NCBI GenBank assembly: GCA_036768485.1
Contig: JAVLUZ010000396.1
Span: 331,877 to 395,876, forward strand
From: Mermis nigrescens
Taxonomy: Eukaryota; Nematoda; Enoplea; Mermithida; Mermithidae
Length of the DNA: 64,000 bases
Direction of reading: 5' to 3'
Below the pieces are notes generated by a model. It searched no databases and was not told the origin of the DNA. It worked only from the letters and a program-made list of their open reading frames with translations. Shown here one piece after another: positions 56,041 to 64,000 of the stretch; within the stretch, counting starts at the first letter, position 1, and each line of letters starts with the position of its first letter. Made by a program: the position numbers and the translations under genes.

Positions 56041-57207
56041 TCATTTGGCCTTTTGCTTTTGTGGAATGCCAGGCGGAATTTTGGACAGCTTGATATAAAG
56101 CGGATCTGGTGGTGGCAGTGCTTGAATTGCCAATTCATTGCCTGCAAAAGTAAAACCGTCGGGAACCTGTCCAGGCGAAATTCTGCTCATGTTTGGCGAA
56201 TATGTATCGATGATGATATAAACATTGAGCGAGAAAATCGGGTCTAATGCGAGATATCACAACATAGGACGCATTAAAGGCAGATTCCAGGCTTGACCAA
56301 TACGTTTAACTGCCATTGAATTGGATTCCATGTCGGAAAAGAAGGCTACAAGCGTTTTCAGGTGATGATTGCCAGCGTTGATACGATTTTCGATCATGAA
56401 GAATTGAGCCACAGTCAGCGTGTCCAAAATGTTGGCCTCAAAGATGGAACGTGAGGGTGGTCTCCCATCATGCCACTGAAGATAATTCGCAACATCTGCG
56501 CGATGTGGGCCGTAGACGTGAAAGTAGGCAATTTTGTCGTTGCTGGGGTCGTGGCAAGCCCAGAAGACATCCCATAAAGGGGTCTCTAGCAATTCCGCCA
56601 ACCCAAAAGGGGTTGTGGAAAACGGAAACATTCCAGACAAAGACCTGAACCGCACACATCGGCAATCTGAATGTACCTAACAAATGGACCGTTTGATTCC
56701 AAGTAGGATGGATGCAACTGACGCCAATATCGTTCCCAAAGACAATATTCCATAAAAGAGCAATTGTTGACGTGCTTAGAGTCAAAGCCAAAGAAATACT
56801 GGCCATTGAGCTGATTTGCGGGCCTGAAAAGTGTTCGGATGGCCCTGAAAGATTGCTCGTGCGTCTCGATCATTATGGTACGGACAAATGGATCTCGATG
56901 CACGTATGGCACTGACAATGGAAGATGTTCCATGTTTGCCAGCCACCACCTACATTGTGCATGGATGCAATTGTAGTGGTTTGGAGTTTTGGCTTGGGAC
57001 GGTGCGTGAAGATTGGGTGTTAACCGCTGATTGATAGAGAAATAACGCATCTGTAAAGGCAACTCATCGGCGCGATACTGCAATTCAGCAGCCGCAGCTT
57101 CGAGTGCTATGAGGAAATTGGCGGCTTTGTTGTCGTTTCCGGAGGCGGATTGGCGGACAATCTTGGCCCGCAAGATCTGCTTCTGTCGGGGGACGTTGTT
57201 CAGCCAT
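56041..57207 (-). pseudogene. ORF X: unrecognised protein just after integrase
   Basis: I do not recognise this ~385-residue protein. A candidate ATG (57205-57207) is preceded on the minus strand by 'acaccttttgcag', a good splice acceptor, as would suit a spliced subgenomic mRNA. Visible blocks are NDNKAANFLIALEAAAAELQ, MRYFSINQRLTPNLH, MEHLPLSVPYVHRDPFVRTI, FGFDSKHVNNCSFMEYCLWE, then after a frameshift near 56640 FPFSTTPFGLAELLETPLWD and FFMIENRINAGNHHLKTLVA. An in-frame TGA at 56257-56259 interrupts it, and the frame then runs on to a TGA at 56041. I see no clear signal peptide or membrane anchor, so an envelope role is not supported by sequence alone. Confidence 0.55.
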
Positions 57208-57474
57208 GGCTCTGCAAAAGGTGTAACATTAGTTAACGGTACAGCATGCCCGATTTAGACCCAATTAATAAATGAACAGGCGCACTTTCCCTCAAATTCC
57301 TTTCCCTGCCCGGTAATTCCTCAATTTTTACCACTACTGCCAGACACACAGGTCAAAGCAGTAGCTCAACTAAAACAAAATCACCTGGTACATATGCATA
57401 CTTTTCGGCAATGAGATTGGAATAGGGCAACTTAGGGGCGGGTAAGAGGCAATTACGATGCACTAAATGTTTGA
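57208..57474 (-). other. Pol-to-ORF X spacer
   Basis: Short pieces such as KYAYVPGDFVLVELL continue the integrase C-terminal region in another frame, then coding resemblance fades before the acceptor-like site and ATG of ORF X. Confidence 0.4.
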
Positions 57475-57972
57475 TTAAAGGGTGATGCAAATAAATGATT
57501 CGAGCCATTTTGGGTGTTGGCAATGATTTGATGTGATATGGACTATTTGTTTAGGCGAAAGTTTTCCAATTTTGGGTTGAATGACTGCCTTATTGTTGAG
57601 ATATACAATGTCATCGACTGCAAAATTACTTTCGTGTGCTGTCTTGTCATACTGCTTTTTCTGATGATGACGCGCTTTAGCAAGATTTTCTTTTAGCAAT
57701 ATCGCGCAAATTAAGAAGCATGATCTTTTAGTCAGCAAGATATTTTTCAGCTACGTCAGGCAGATTACGATTGAGCGTGAGATCACTTAGTAACTGTATA
57801 TCGAGTGGAAAAGAAGGTTCACGACCGTACAGCATCTCAAATGGCGAAATATTTGTAGATGACTGCAGGCATTGCGTGATATGCAAATAAAGCAAAAGGC
57901 AAGAATTGTTCCCAATTGTACTGATTTCTCACGCTTAGTTTGGAAAGTCTGTCAATAAGAGTTCGATTATAC
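57475..57972 (-). pseudogene. Gypsy integrase C-terminal part
   Basis: Contains MVERYNRTLIDRLSK (the catalytic Glu of the DDE triad) directly beside the MITE insertion, then YNWEQFLPFALFAYHAM, YGREPSFPLDIQLL, and HHQKKQYDKTAHESNFAVDD with IVYLNN, the usual tail of gypsy integrases (GPY/F-like region). Frameshifts separate these blocks. Confidence 0.85.
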
Positions 57973-57980
57973 CGTTCAAC

Positions 57981-58243
57981 CATGCGTGGGCAGCAAGAAA
58001 ATTCTGAGGGGGGGTGCAAGATTTTTTTGAAAGGTCAAAAAATAGCCCTAAAAATGGTGGTATGGCGATAAGAACACCATTTTTCTGACGTTTCTCATCA
58101 AGCACTATCCAAGTGGCATCAAAAAAACACGAAAAGATGAAAAAAATTTTCAAAAATTGAATTCTGGGGGGGTATCTTGATTTCTGGGGGTATTTTGGTT
58201 TCTGGGGGGGCATACCCCCCAAAACCCCCCACGCCCAGGTGTG
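57981..58243. mobile_element. hAT-type MITE, family I, 263 bp, inside gypsy integrase
   Basis: Starts CATGCGTGGGCAGCAAG and ends CGCCCAGGTGTG, with the exact 8 bp duplication 'cgttcaac' (57973-57980, 58244-58251). It interrupts the integrase frame just upstream of the catalytic Glu block, which confirms the boundaries. Confidence 0.95.
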
Positions 58244-58249
58244 CGTTCA

Positions 58250-58577
58250 ACTAACCCATCGCACTGAGGATGATAGGGGTAGTGAAAACTTTTTGCACAT
58301 TTAGTAATTTACAAACTTCCGAAATTAGGGCTGATGTGAAATTTGAACCTTGATCAGTCAAAAATCGTTTTGGAACTCCATGTCTTGGGATTACTTTGCA
58401 CAATAATAGGTTTGCGATGGTGGCTGCTTTAATATCAGACACTGCAAAACGCTTCAACATATTTAGTAAAATAGATCATGAAGACAACGATTTGATTGTT
58501 TCCAGACGTCGAGCGCGGCATTTGCAGACAATCACATGCGATCACGTGCAAAGGTGCTGTAGACAATCACATGCTGG
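58250..58577 (-). pseudogene. Gypsy integrase catalytic core fragment
   Basis: Encodes MLKRFAVSDIKAATIANLLL, then KVIPRHGVPKRFLTDQGSNF (second Asp of the DDE triad in LTDQGSNF) and TSALISEVCKLLNVQK. The upstream part with the first Asp is degraded. The MITE at 57981 separates this from the Glu-containing block. Confidence 0.88.
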
Positions 58578-58585
58578 GCTGCAGA

Positions 58586-59114
58586 CATAGGTGGGCAGCA
58601 CCAAAATTCTGGGGGGTTAAAAATTTCTGGAGGGGGTGAAAAAATTTTCAAAGGGTTAAAAAATGGTCTTAAAAGTGGTCATATGGCAAAAAAAAAACAC
58701 CATTTTTCGACGTTTCTCATCGAGCACTATCCAATGGCATCAAAAAATTGCTAAAAAAGCAAAAAAAATATCTGGGGGGGTATTTCAACTTCTGGGGGTG
58801 CATACCCCCCAAGCCCCCCCACGCCCATCATACGTGGGCTGCAAGAAAATTCTGGGAGGGGGGTGCAAGATTTTTTTGTAGGTCGAAAAAATGGCCTTAA
58901 AAATGATGGTATGTCGATAAAAACACCATTTTTCGACGTTTCTCATCAAGCACTATCCATTGGCATCAAAAAATTGCGAAAAAAGAAGACGAAAAAAATT
59001 TTCAAAAATTGAATTCTGGGGGGGGGGGTATTTTGACGGCGGGGGGGTATTTTGGTTTCTGGGGGGTGCATACCCCCCCAAACCCCCCACGCCCAGGTGT
59101 GACGCCCATGTGTG
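58586..59114. mobile_element. hAT-type MITE, family I, copy D (interrupted by copy C)
   Basis: Starts CATAGGTGGGCAGCACC and ends CACGCCCATGTGTG, with flanks gctgcaga (58578-58585) and gttgcaga (59115-59122), 7 of 8 matching. It sits inside the integrase gene and contains copy C near its right end. Confidence 0.88.
58829..59101. mobile_element. hAT-type MITE, family I, copy C, nested in D
   Basis: A 273 bp element starting CATACGTGGGCTGCAAG and ending CGCCCAGGTGTG, with the exact 8 bp duplication 'acgcccat' (58821-58828, 59102-59109) made from D's own terminal sequence. Confidence 0.93.
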
Positions 59115-59407
59115 GTTGCAGAGAGTATGGCGGTGGGATTATTTGGTACCTTGCGCTGCAACCGCACCTCACAGTTCTTACACCAAGCAAGCACATCATT
59201 CTCCATTCTAGGCCACCAGTAACGAATGCTGAATGGCTGGTAAGATTGCCGTGCGGAAAAATGGGCTCCAAAAATGGAATCGTGAAATTTGGTTAGGATG
59301 AAGCTATGCAGAGACTTAGGAATTGCGAGTTGATGAACTGTATTAGCTGCACGCTTAGATTGAAATCTGCAATATAGGATATTATTTAGCATGAAAAAAT
59401 TTGTCAC
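59115..59407 (-). pseudogene. Gypsy integrase zinc-binding domain
   Basis: Encodes LHSFILTKFHDSIFGAHFSA, then RYWWPRMENDVLAWCKNCEV, the HHCC zinc-binding N-terminal domain (H...H...C-x2-C visible as FHDS, GAHF and CKNC). A YWWP-M-NDV core is typical of gypsy integrases. It is cut at 59115 by MITE D. Confidence 0.88.
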
Positions 59408-59599
59408 CGATATTTACGTGTCGTCAGGTTGTTGAGCGATTCACGAATTTTGCTTAACTCTTAATCTTGATGTTGTTCAGCAAGAAGCTTCACAGGCGAC
59501 AAAATTTCTGATTTTTGGCATAGGAAAGCATGATTCGTTCATAGAAAATTGAGCGGATGATCTTTTTTCGCAGTTTGCTGTTTTGTTGCGATCGTTGGT

Positions 59600-60200
59600 T
59601 GTCTTATATTTGGTGGTTCGTTTTTGTCATCAGATTCAGACGCTTCAGATTCGAGGTTAGCGACATTAGCAACGGGTTTGTCGCTCGAAGTTTATAACGT
59701 TGTTTGTCGCGATTGTACTTAGGATGTTGCGATAATAAATCCAAGGGCAAGCAGTTATACTGCTACCTGGAACATATACGACCTCATACTCGTATTCTTG
59801 TAATTTGAGACCCCATTGCCTTAGACGACTTGAACGATCTTTTACATTTAGAGCAGGTAAGCGCCTGATGATCTGTTTCTACGATGAATTTTTTGCCATA
59901 AAGATAATGTCAATAGTGTTTAATTGCCCATACAATTGCTAAAGGCTTGTCAGAAGTGGCATAGTTGCACTCGGCCGAGTTTAAAACACGGCTACGCATA
60001 ATCAAGGTATGAAACGATTTTTAGACGGAAGATGCTTCTGCGTAAGAATTGCACCTAGCGCATAATTGCTTGCGCGTCGGTTGTCAGAATGAATTGATGG
60101 TCATTATCGAACTTGGGCAACTGCAAAATCAGGTGAGTGACGAAAGCCATCTTTTAACGGTTTGAAAAGCTTTTTGATGTTCTCAGTCGAAATAAATTCA
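59600..60200 (-). pseudogene. Gypsy RNase H domain, decayed
   Basis: Short blocks in changing frames: AECNYATSDKPLAIVWAIKH (catalytic Glu region), HYLYGKKFIVETDHQALTC (conserved Asp in TDHQAL) and a QLPKFDNDHQFILTTDAQAI-like block near 60100. These are the standard RNase H motifs of Ty3/gypsy pol. An in-frame stop lies in the HY-HYLYG segment. Confidence 0.75.
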
Positions 60201-60251
60201 TTATCTTTTCGTAACAAACGGAAAAGAGGTTTCGCGATTTTTGCGAGATCT

Positions 60252-61015
60252 TTACAAATTTTTTAACCATTGTACAAGACCAAGAAATTTTTGCAACGCT
60301 TTTACCATTTTTGGCACTGGAAAATTGACTAAATCAGCGATTTTAGATAGATCAGGAGCAATACCTAGCGAACTTATGCAATGGCCCAAGAATTGGACTT
60401 CCGCATGTGCTAAATGGCATTTCTCTGGTTTAACCCTTAAGTTTGCGTTTCGTAATGCGCAAAAGACATTTTCTAGATCTTTTAAGATGTTCATAAAACG
60501 TGCACATAAAACACAATTGTCATCGATATATAGGAGGCATGTTTTCTAATTTAAACCAGTGAGAACAAGTTCTAAAAGACGCTGAGAATCTGCAGGGGCG
60601 TTTTTTAAATCGAAAGGTAACACTTTGAATTCATAGTGACCTACGGGACAGATAAAAGCGGTTTTTTCACGCGATTTTTCGTCAAGGGGGATCTGCCAAT
60701 ACTCAGATTTTAAGTCTAGCGTACTAAAGTAGGCTGCAGACCCAAGGGCATCAAAATAGTCATCAATTTCGAGGTAGGGGGTAAATTTGAGTTTTGTCAC
60801 ATCATTTAATCGGCGATAATCCACAACTGGGAGGAGAGAACCATCTTTTTCCCAATTAAAAGCAAATGACTGGCCCAGGGGCTTGTTGTTGGTCTTATCA
60901 CTTTTTCCGTGAGCATATCAAAGATCACTCTTTGCATAGCTTTGTCTGTGCGCGTGTTCAACGTGGGTAATGCTTTTGCCTACAACAGGGGATTATCCCT
61001 GTGTTGATATGATGC
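60252..61015 (-). pseudogene. Gypsy reverse transcriptase
   Basis: Blocks include the PTTSPWAS-type start near 60880, VDYRRLNDVTKLKFTPYLEI, YFSTLDLKSEYWQIPLDEKS, KTAFICPVGHYEFKVLPFDL and NAPADSQRLLE, then a stop (after LTGLN, about 60555). The catalytic block follows in another frame as LLYIDDNCVLC, then LRVKPEKCHLAHAEVQFLGH. The usual YxDD box is present as YIDD. The frame break inside the domain means this copy cannot make an active enzyme. Confidence 0.92.
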
Positions 61016-61393
61016 TTAATGAGTGGAGTTCAACCGAGTGGTTCGCCTTTTTAATGCAAATATCGAATTATATTTTTGACACAGATCGCGAATTTGCTGT
61101 TGTTCCTTGGAATTAACGATGCAACCTTGCAGAGCCTTATTTATCGAAGAAAAAAGTTCAGGTGACCTATCGCCTGAAACAGCGATATGGGACACTACAT
61201 CAACATCAGGTGTTAGTGAGCCAATCAATTCTCCCGTGTCGACTTGAATGGGCGATTTAGAGATGTTACATAATCGCAAAGGAAAAACAGAAAGCAAGGT
61301 ATCGACAATAGCTGGGGCAACAAAAAGTGAAGTTTTGCGCATAAAATTCGGGATCAGGCTTAAAAAGTGCAACGTCGGCATTATAAGAACCAT
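61016..61393 (-). pseudogene. Gypsy protease-RT linker
   Basis: A 125-residue frame with SPIQVDTGELIGSLTPDV and KALQGCIVNSKEQQQIRDLC, resembling the segment between protease and reverse transcriptase, where the region before RT reads 'L..L...y..iFa'. It overlaps the protease-side frame at 61266-61742. Confidence 0.6.
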
Positions 61394-61860
61394 GGCTAAT
61401 ATAAGCTGGTGTCATAAGCTCATGGCGTGGCAAGATGGTGATTGGTTCTGAGATCGAAACATGCACGCAGATAGGACATGCAATTTTTGCATTAGGATTG
61501 GTGCGAAAATGCAATTTTTCATTAGGCAATAAAAGATCTAATTTTATGCCGTTTATAAACACGCAATGTTCAATGGGATTTACCCAAAGCAATGCAGAAC
61601 AGCAAAAATCGAAACCAAGAAGTAGGTCCTCAGGCAATTTATTGATGATAGAAACTAACACTGAGGTAGTATAATTGGCAATGGTTATAGTCATATTGAA
61701 TTCCAAACGAACGATTGCTGTCATGTCACCTACACCATGCACTACATTAGATGTTTGTTTCAGAGGTAATTTTGAAACCTAGTCTTAAAAATGCTGCAGT
61801 AGTCATCATTGTGACTTGCAAGCCTGTATCGATTAGTGCCGGGATTTATACACCGTGAAT
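61266..61860 (-). pseudogene. Gypsy retropepsin-like protease
   Basis: The active-site triad is visible as ALIDTGLQVTMMTTAAFLRL (DTG codons at 61822-61830). A stop in frame lies just upstream and another follows FKITSETNI. The flap and C-terminal part (MTAIVRLEFNMTITIANYTT, LLLGFDFCCS: the conserved hydrophobic-hydrophobic-G) are in the next frame. This is consistent with a single retroviral-type aspartic protease now broken by two lesions. Confidence 0.8.
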
Positions 61861-62260
61861 TTCAGCCAAAATGGTGGGTAAATTAGTACCTGCATGACTG
61901 ACAATTGGAGTTTCAAAGTCCTGATTTAGGGTGGGGAATGACGCCATTTTTTCATAAACTGCTAATCTTCGCTGCAATCTATCATATTCTTCCAAAAATG
62001 CTTGAGATGCAAAATTTTCATCACGCTTATTTGCCTCAGTTGATTTGGAGGTAACCATGTTTACATCTCTTCTTGGGTGAGAAGGGGCGGTTGCAGAGGG
62101 GGTAAAGCTCTGGCGGGTTAGTAATCCGCTATGTGCGTGACGTTAGGGGGATAATTTTGTGGCCAGAACGATAACTTGAATTATAGTAGGTGTTACGTTG
62201 TTTTCGCGGAAATGTCACTTAAGGATTATGCTGATGATGATCATAAGATTGACGCGATTA
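61846..62260 (-). pseudogene. Gag-pol junction segment
   Basis: A 70-residue frame (KRDENFASQAFLEEYDRLQR, RLAVYEKMAS) with coiled-coil-like spacing of hydrophobics precedes the protease. The 62059-62260 stretch has no clear frame. Function unknown. Confidence 0.4.
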
Positions 62261-62751
62261 TCATGAAGGTTGATTTTGATAGTTTTGGCAATAGTTTGGC
62301 GTATACTTGTTATAGTTTTGCCTAAAAGTTGGGTGCAAGCATCTCGATTCAAAATGTGCATCAGAATTTATGCGACATAGGTTGGCGATTTCGGCTTTGG
62401 TCACGGTATCTAGGCTTAGAAGGTTGGCGATTATTATAGTTTGGGCGCAACGAAAATGGATTACGATTGTTCCAAGAACACGACTGACTACAATGACGCG
62501 TGACGGAATCGTTTCTGGTTGTTGGTGATTTTCGCCTGCTTTGCGCTGCCTTAGCCTTTTAAAACACTCTTGAACATGACCGGTATGCTTGCAAAATGTG
62601 CAATATTTACGCGATGATGATTCCTCATTTTTGGGGCGTCTTGAGCGATGAAATGTTTTATTGCGCGAGCAATCCAACTCAACATGATTAGAAGGGCGAG
62701 CAGATTCTTTAGGAAATGCGCCTCCTGAAGGGGTAGCAATTGTTGAAACAT
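62261..62751 (-). pseudogene. Gypsy gag nucleocapsid with zinc knuckle
   Basis: A basic segment (RSRRPKNEESSSRK) is followed by YCTFCKHTGHVQECFKRLRQ, a CCHC zinc knuckle. The spacing is C-x2-C-x4-H-x3-C, one residue shorter than the canonical x4, which may be an old deletion or a variant. Nucleic-acid packaging is the known role of such knuckles. Confidence 0.8.
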
Positions 62752-62757
62752 ATGGTG

Positions 62758-63129
62758 TTAGCGGTTTTTCGCTGCGAGTAGTTGATTAGCATACTCTGCA
62801 CATTTAGCATTATGCAAAAACTCATGCAGAAGCGCTTCGGGCGCACAATGATATGCTGCTATTGAAAGTTTGGATAACATGCTGCATTTTAGCTGATGTC
62901 TAAGCATTTTGTTAAATTGTTCTGAGTCAACTTCAATGTGAGGTCTGGCGCGCCTTGATTCTCTGTGAAGGGAAAGATAATAAGCTTGGACAGACTCATT
63001 AGGCTGTTGCTTATGGTCAAGGAAGTGATCACATAAAGTATCGTGATCAAGTGGTCGAAATTCAGCGATCATAGCATACTTAGTCTTAGTATATGATTTA
63101 CGCACTTCCTCAGGTAACGCTTCATACAA
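62758..63129 (-). pseudogene. Gypsy gag capsid-like region
   Basis: A 123-residue frame with LPEEVRKSYTKTKYAMIAEF, FLDHKQQPNESVQAYYLSLH and FNKMLRHQLKCSMLSKLS. The pattern 'Q...Esv..y...l..l...A' is typical of Ty3/gypsy gag (retrotrans_gag family). It lies directly upstream of the zinc knuckle. Confidence 0.8.
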
Positions 63130-64000
63130 ATTTAAAGCATAGTCGTCAAAAAATGATGAAACGAATTCAGCTCTGTCTTTTTTATCAATTTTGTATATTT
63201 TGCCAGTCTTTCAAAGTCATTGGAAAATTTTCGAATATCGCTTTTTCCCCTTGAATAGATTTCCTAGCCGCTACTGCTATGTGCATTTGCTGTATAAACG
63301 GACCACAATTGATAGCTTCAGCAACGGATGATTTATCGTGAGAGGATGATGATGATGAATCAGAGTCATGACATTCGAGCGACGTGAATATTCAGGCTGC
63401 AAAGTGCTTGTGTCCCCTTCTGAAAATGTGACATGACACTGATTCGGTACTGGCGCGATTATGTTATCCCTTATGGGCATGGACTCATTGTTAGGGTGTG
63501 CTAAATTACCTTGCGCAGAAAAATTATCACTCCTCTGATGCAACGCATGCTGCAGGGGGCGTGCTTTCAGCATTAGGAGGGAAATAATGCAAGGGCGGCG
63601 GATTTAAAGAAGGTTGCTGCATATTATTTACAGCATTAGGCACAAATTCAGGTACTAGCTGATTTAAAGGACGCTGCGAAAATTGCGAAAGATTAGGCGC
63701 GTTTTCAACAATTTGCTGATTTAACGCTTGCTGCGAAGGATGCACAGTCAGATAAATTATCCACAAAAATAGGGTTTTGCGCATGCTGCTAATGAATATG
63801 TGAAGACCTAAAATCAACAGCCGTGCGCTCACTCAAAGGTATACTAGGCACAAATGTCCTTTCAGATGCGAGTGTAACCTTAGGCTTAGGATTATTATTT
63901 GGAGGCCAAATGACGGGTGATGGATTATCAAACTCAGTTTCATTATTTATTGCCTGTTCAACGTGCCGTGTTGGTAACTCAATAGGGACGTGATTAGTTA
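63130..64000 (-). pseudogene. Gag N-terminal region, Pro/Asn/Gln-rich
   Basis: A minus-strand frame enters from beyond 64000 (PSPVIWPPNNNPKPKVTLAS, RTFVPSIPLSERTAVDF) and stops at 63789-63791. Other frames continue with a degenerate internal repeat (LNQQIVENAPNLSQFSQRPL, LNQLVPEFVPNAVNN) and then Ser/His-rich stretches. Low-complexity N-terminal gag extensions are common; the start codon is outside the window. Confidence 0.5.

Larger units (their letters stand above)
53300..64000 (-). mobile_element. Decayed Ty3/gypsy-type LTR retrotransposon, right end outside window
   Basis: On the minus strand, from 64 kb downwards, the order is gag-like frames, zinc knuckle, aspartic protease, reverse transcriptase, RNase H, integrase, then two unrecognised ORFs. 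Integrase after RNase H is the Ty3/gypsy (Metaviridae) order and excludes Copia. Nearly every domain is broken by frameshifts or stops, and three hAT MITEs are inserted (57981-58243, 58586-59114 with 58829-59101 inside). Neither LTR nor a primer binding site was identified; the 5' LTR should lie beyond 64000. The left limit of 53300 is set by the end of coding-like sequence and is uncertain. Confidence 0.85.

Overview
This looks like a 64 kb piece of a metazoan, probably invertebrate, nuclear genome. It is AT-rich, with one intron-rich host gene on the + strand and heavy loads of microsatellites, minisatellites and nested transposable elements. I saw no bacterial-style operons, rRNA genes, CRISPR arrays or clear intact tRNA genes. 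I cannot place the phylum; the splice sites do not show the strong TTTTCAG consensus of nematodes.

The host gene is a dynamin-related GTPase of the DRP1/DNM1L class, which drives mitochondrial and peroxisomal fission. I assembled thirteen coding exons (A to M, 13049-51236) by matching splice sites and intron phases. They carry the P-loop, DLPG, TKLD and NRSQ motifs, the middle domain, a variable insert and the GTPase effector domain, and end at a TAG stop. About 671 residues are covered. Only the N-terminal ~35-40 residues are missing, and I found no exon for them in 1-13048. Introns range from 65 bp to 13.2 kb, and the long ones are built mostly from transposons and satellites.

Region by region: 1-13 kb holds a ~120 bp tandem array, a hAT-like fold-back element carrying a damaged LINE, a second LINE 3' fragment inside a 35 bp inverted repeat, tRNA-like repeats, a (TA)n tract and hAT-type MITEs. 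13-51.2 kb is the DRP1 gene. Its 28.2-34.2 kb intron contains a GGAAT-type satellite resembling primate satellite II/III and an odd GC-rich stretch. Its 34.5-47.7 kb intron is a nest of MITEs, a mariner-like remnant and tandem tRNA-like SINEs. Its last intron contains an array apparently derived from the 3' splice site and start of the final exon. 53.3-64 kb is a decayed minus-strand Ty3/gypsy-type retrotransposon (gag, zinc knuckle, protease, RT, RNase H, integrase), broken by frameshifts and three hAT MITE insertions. Beyond integrase lie two unrecognised minus-strand ORFs (X and Y).

The strongest unexplained signal is that three DRP1 introns carry tandem arrays that run up to the downstream 3' splice site, and two of them include copies of it. 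In the last intron the array appears to be multiplied from the intron/exon M boundary, and in most copies the acceptor AG has become GG. The second signal is a large set of hAT-type MITE families with 8 bp target duplications, including copies nested in relatives near the same end. All of this is read by eye, with no database search.
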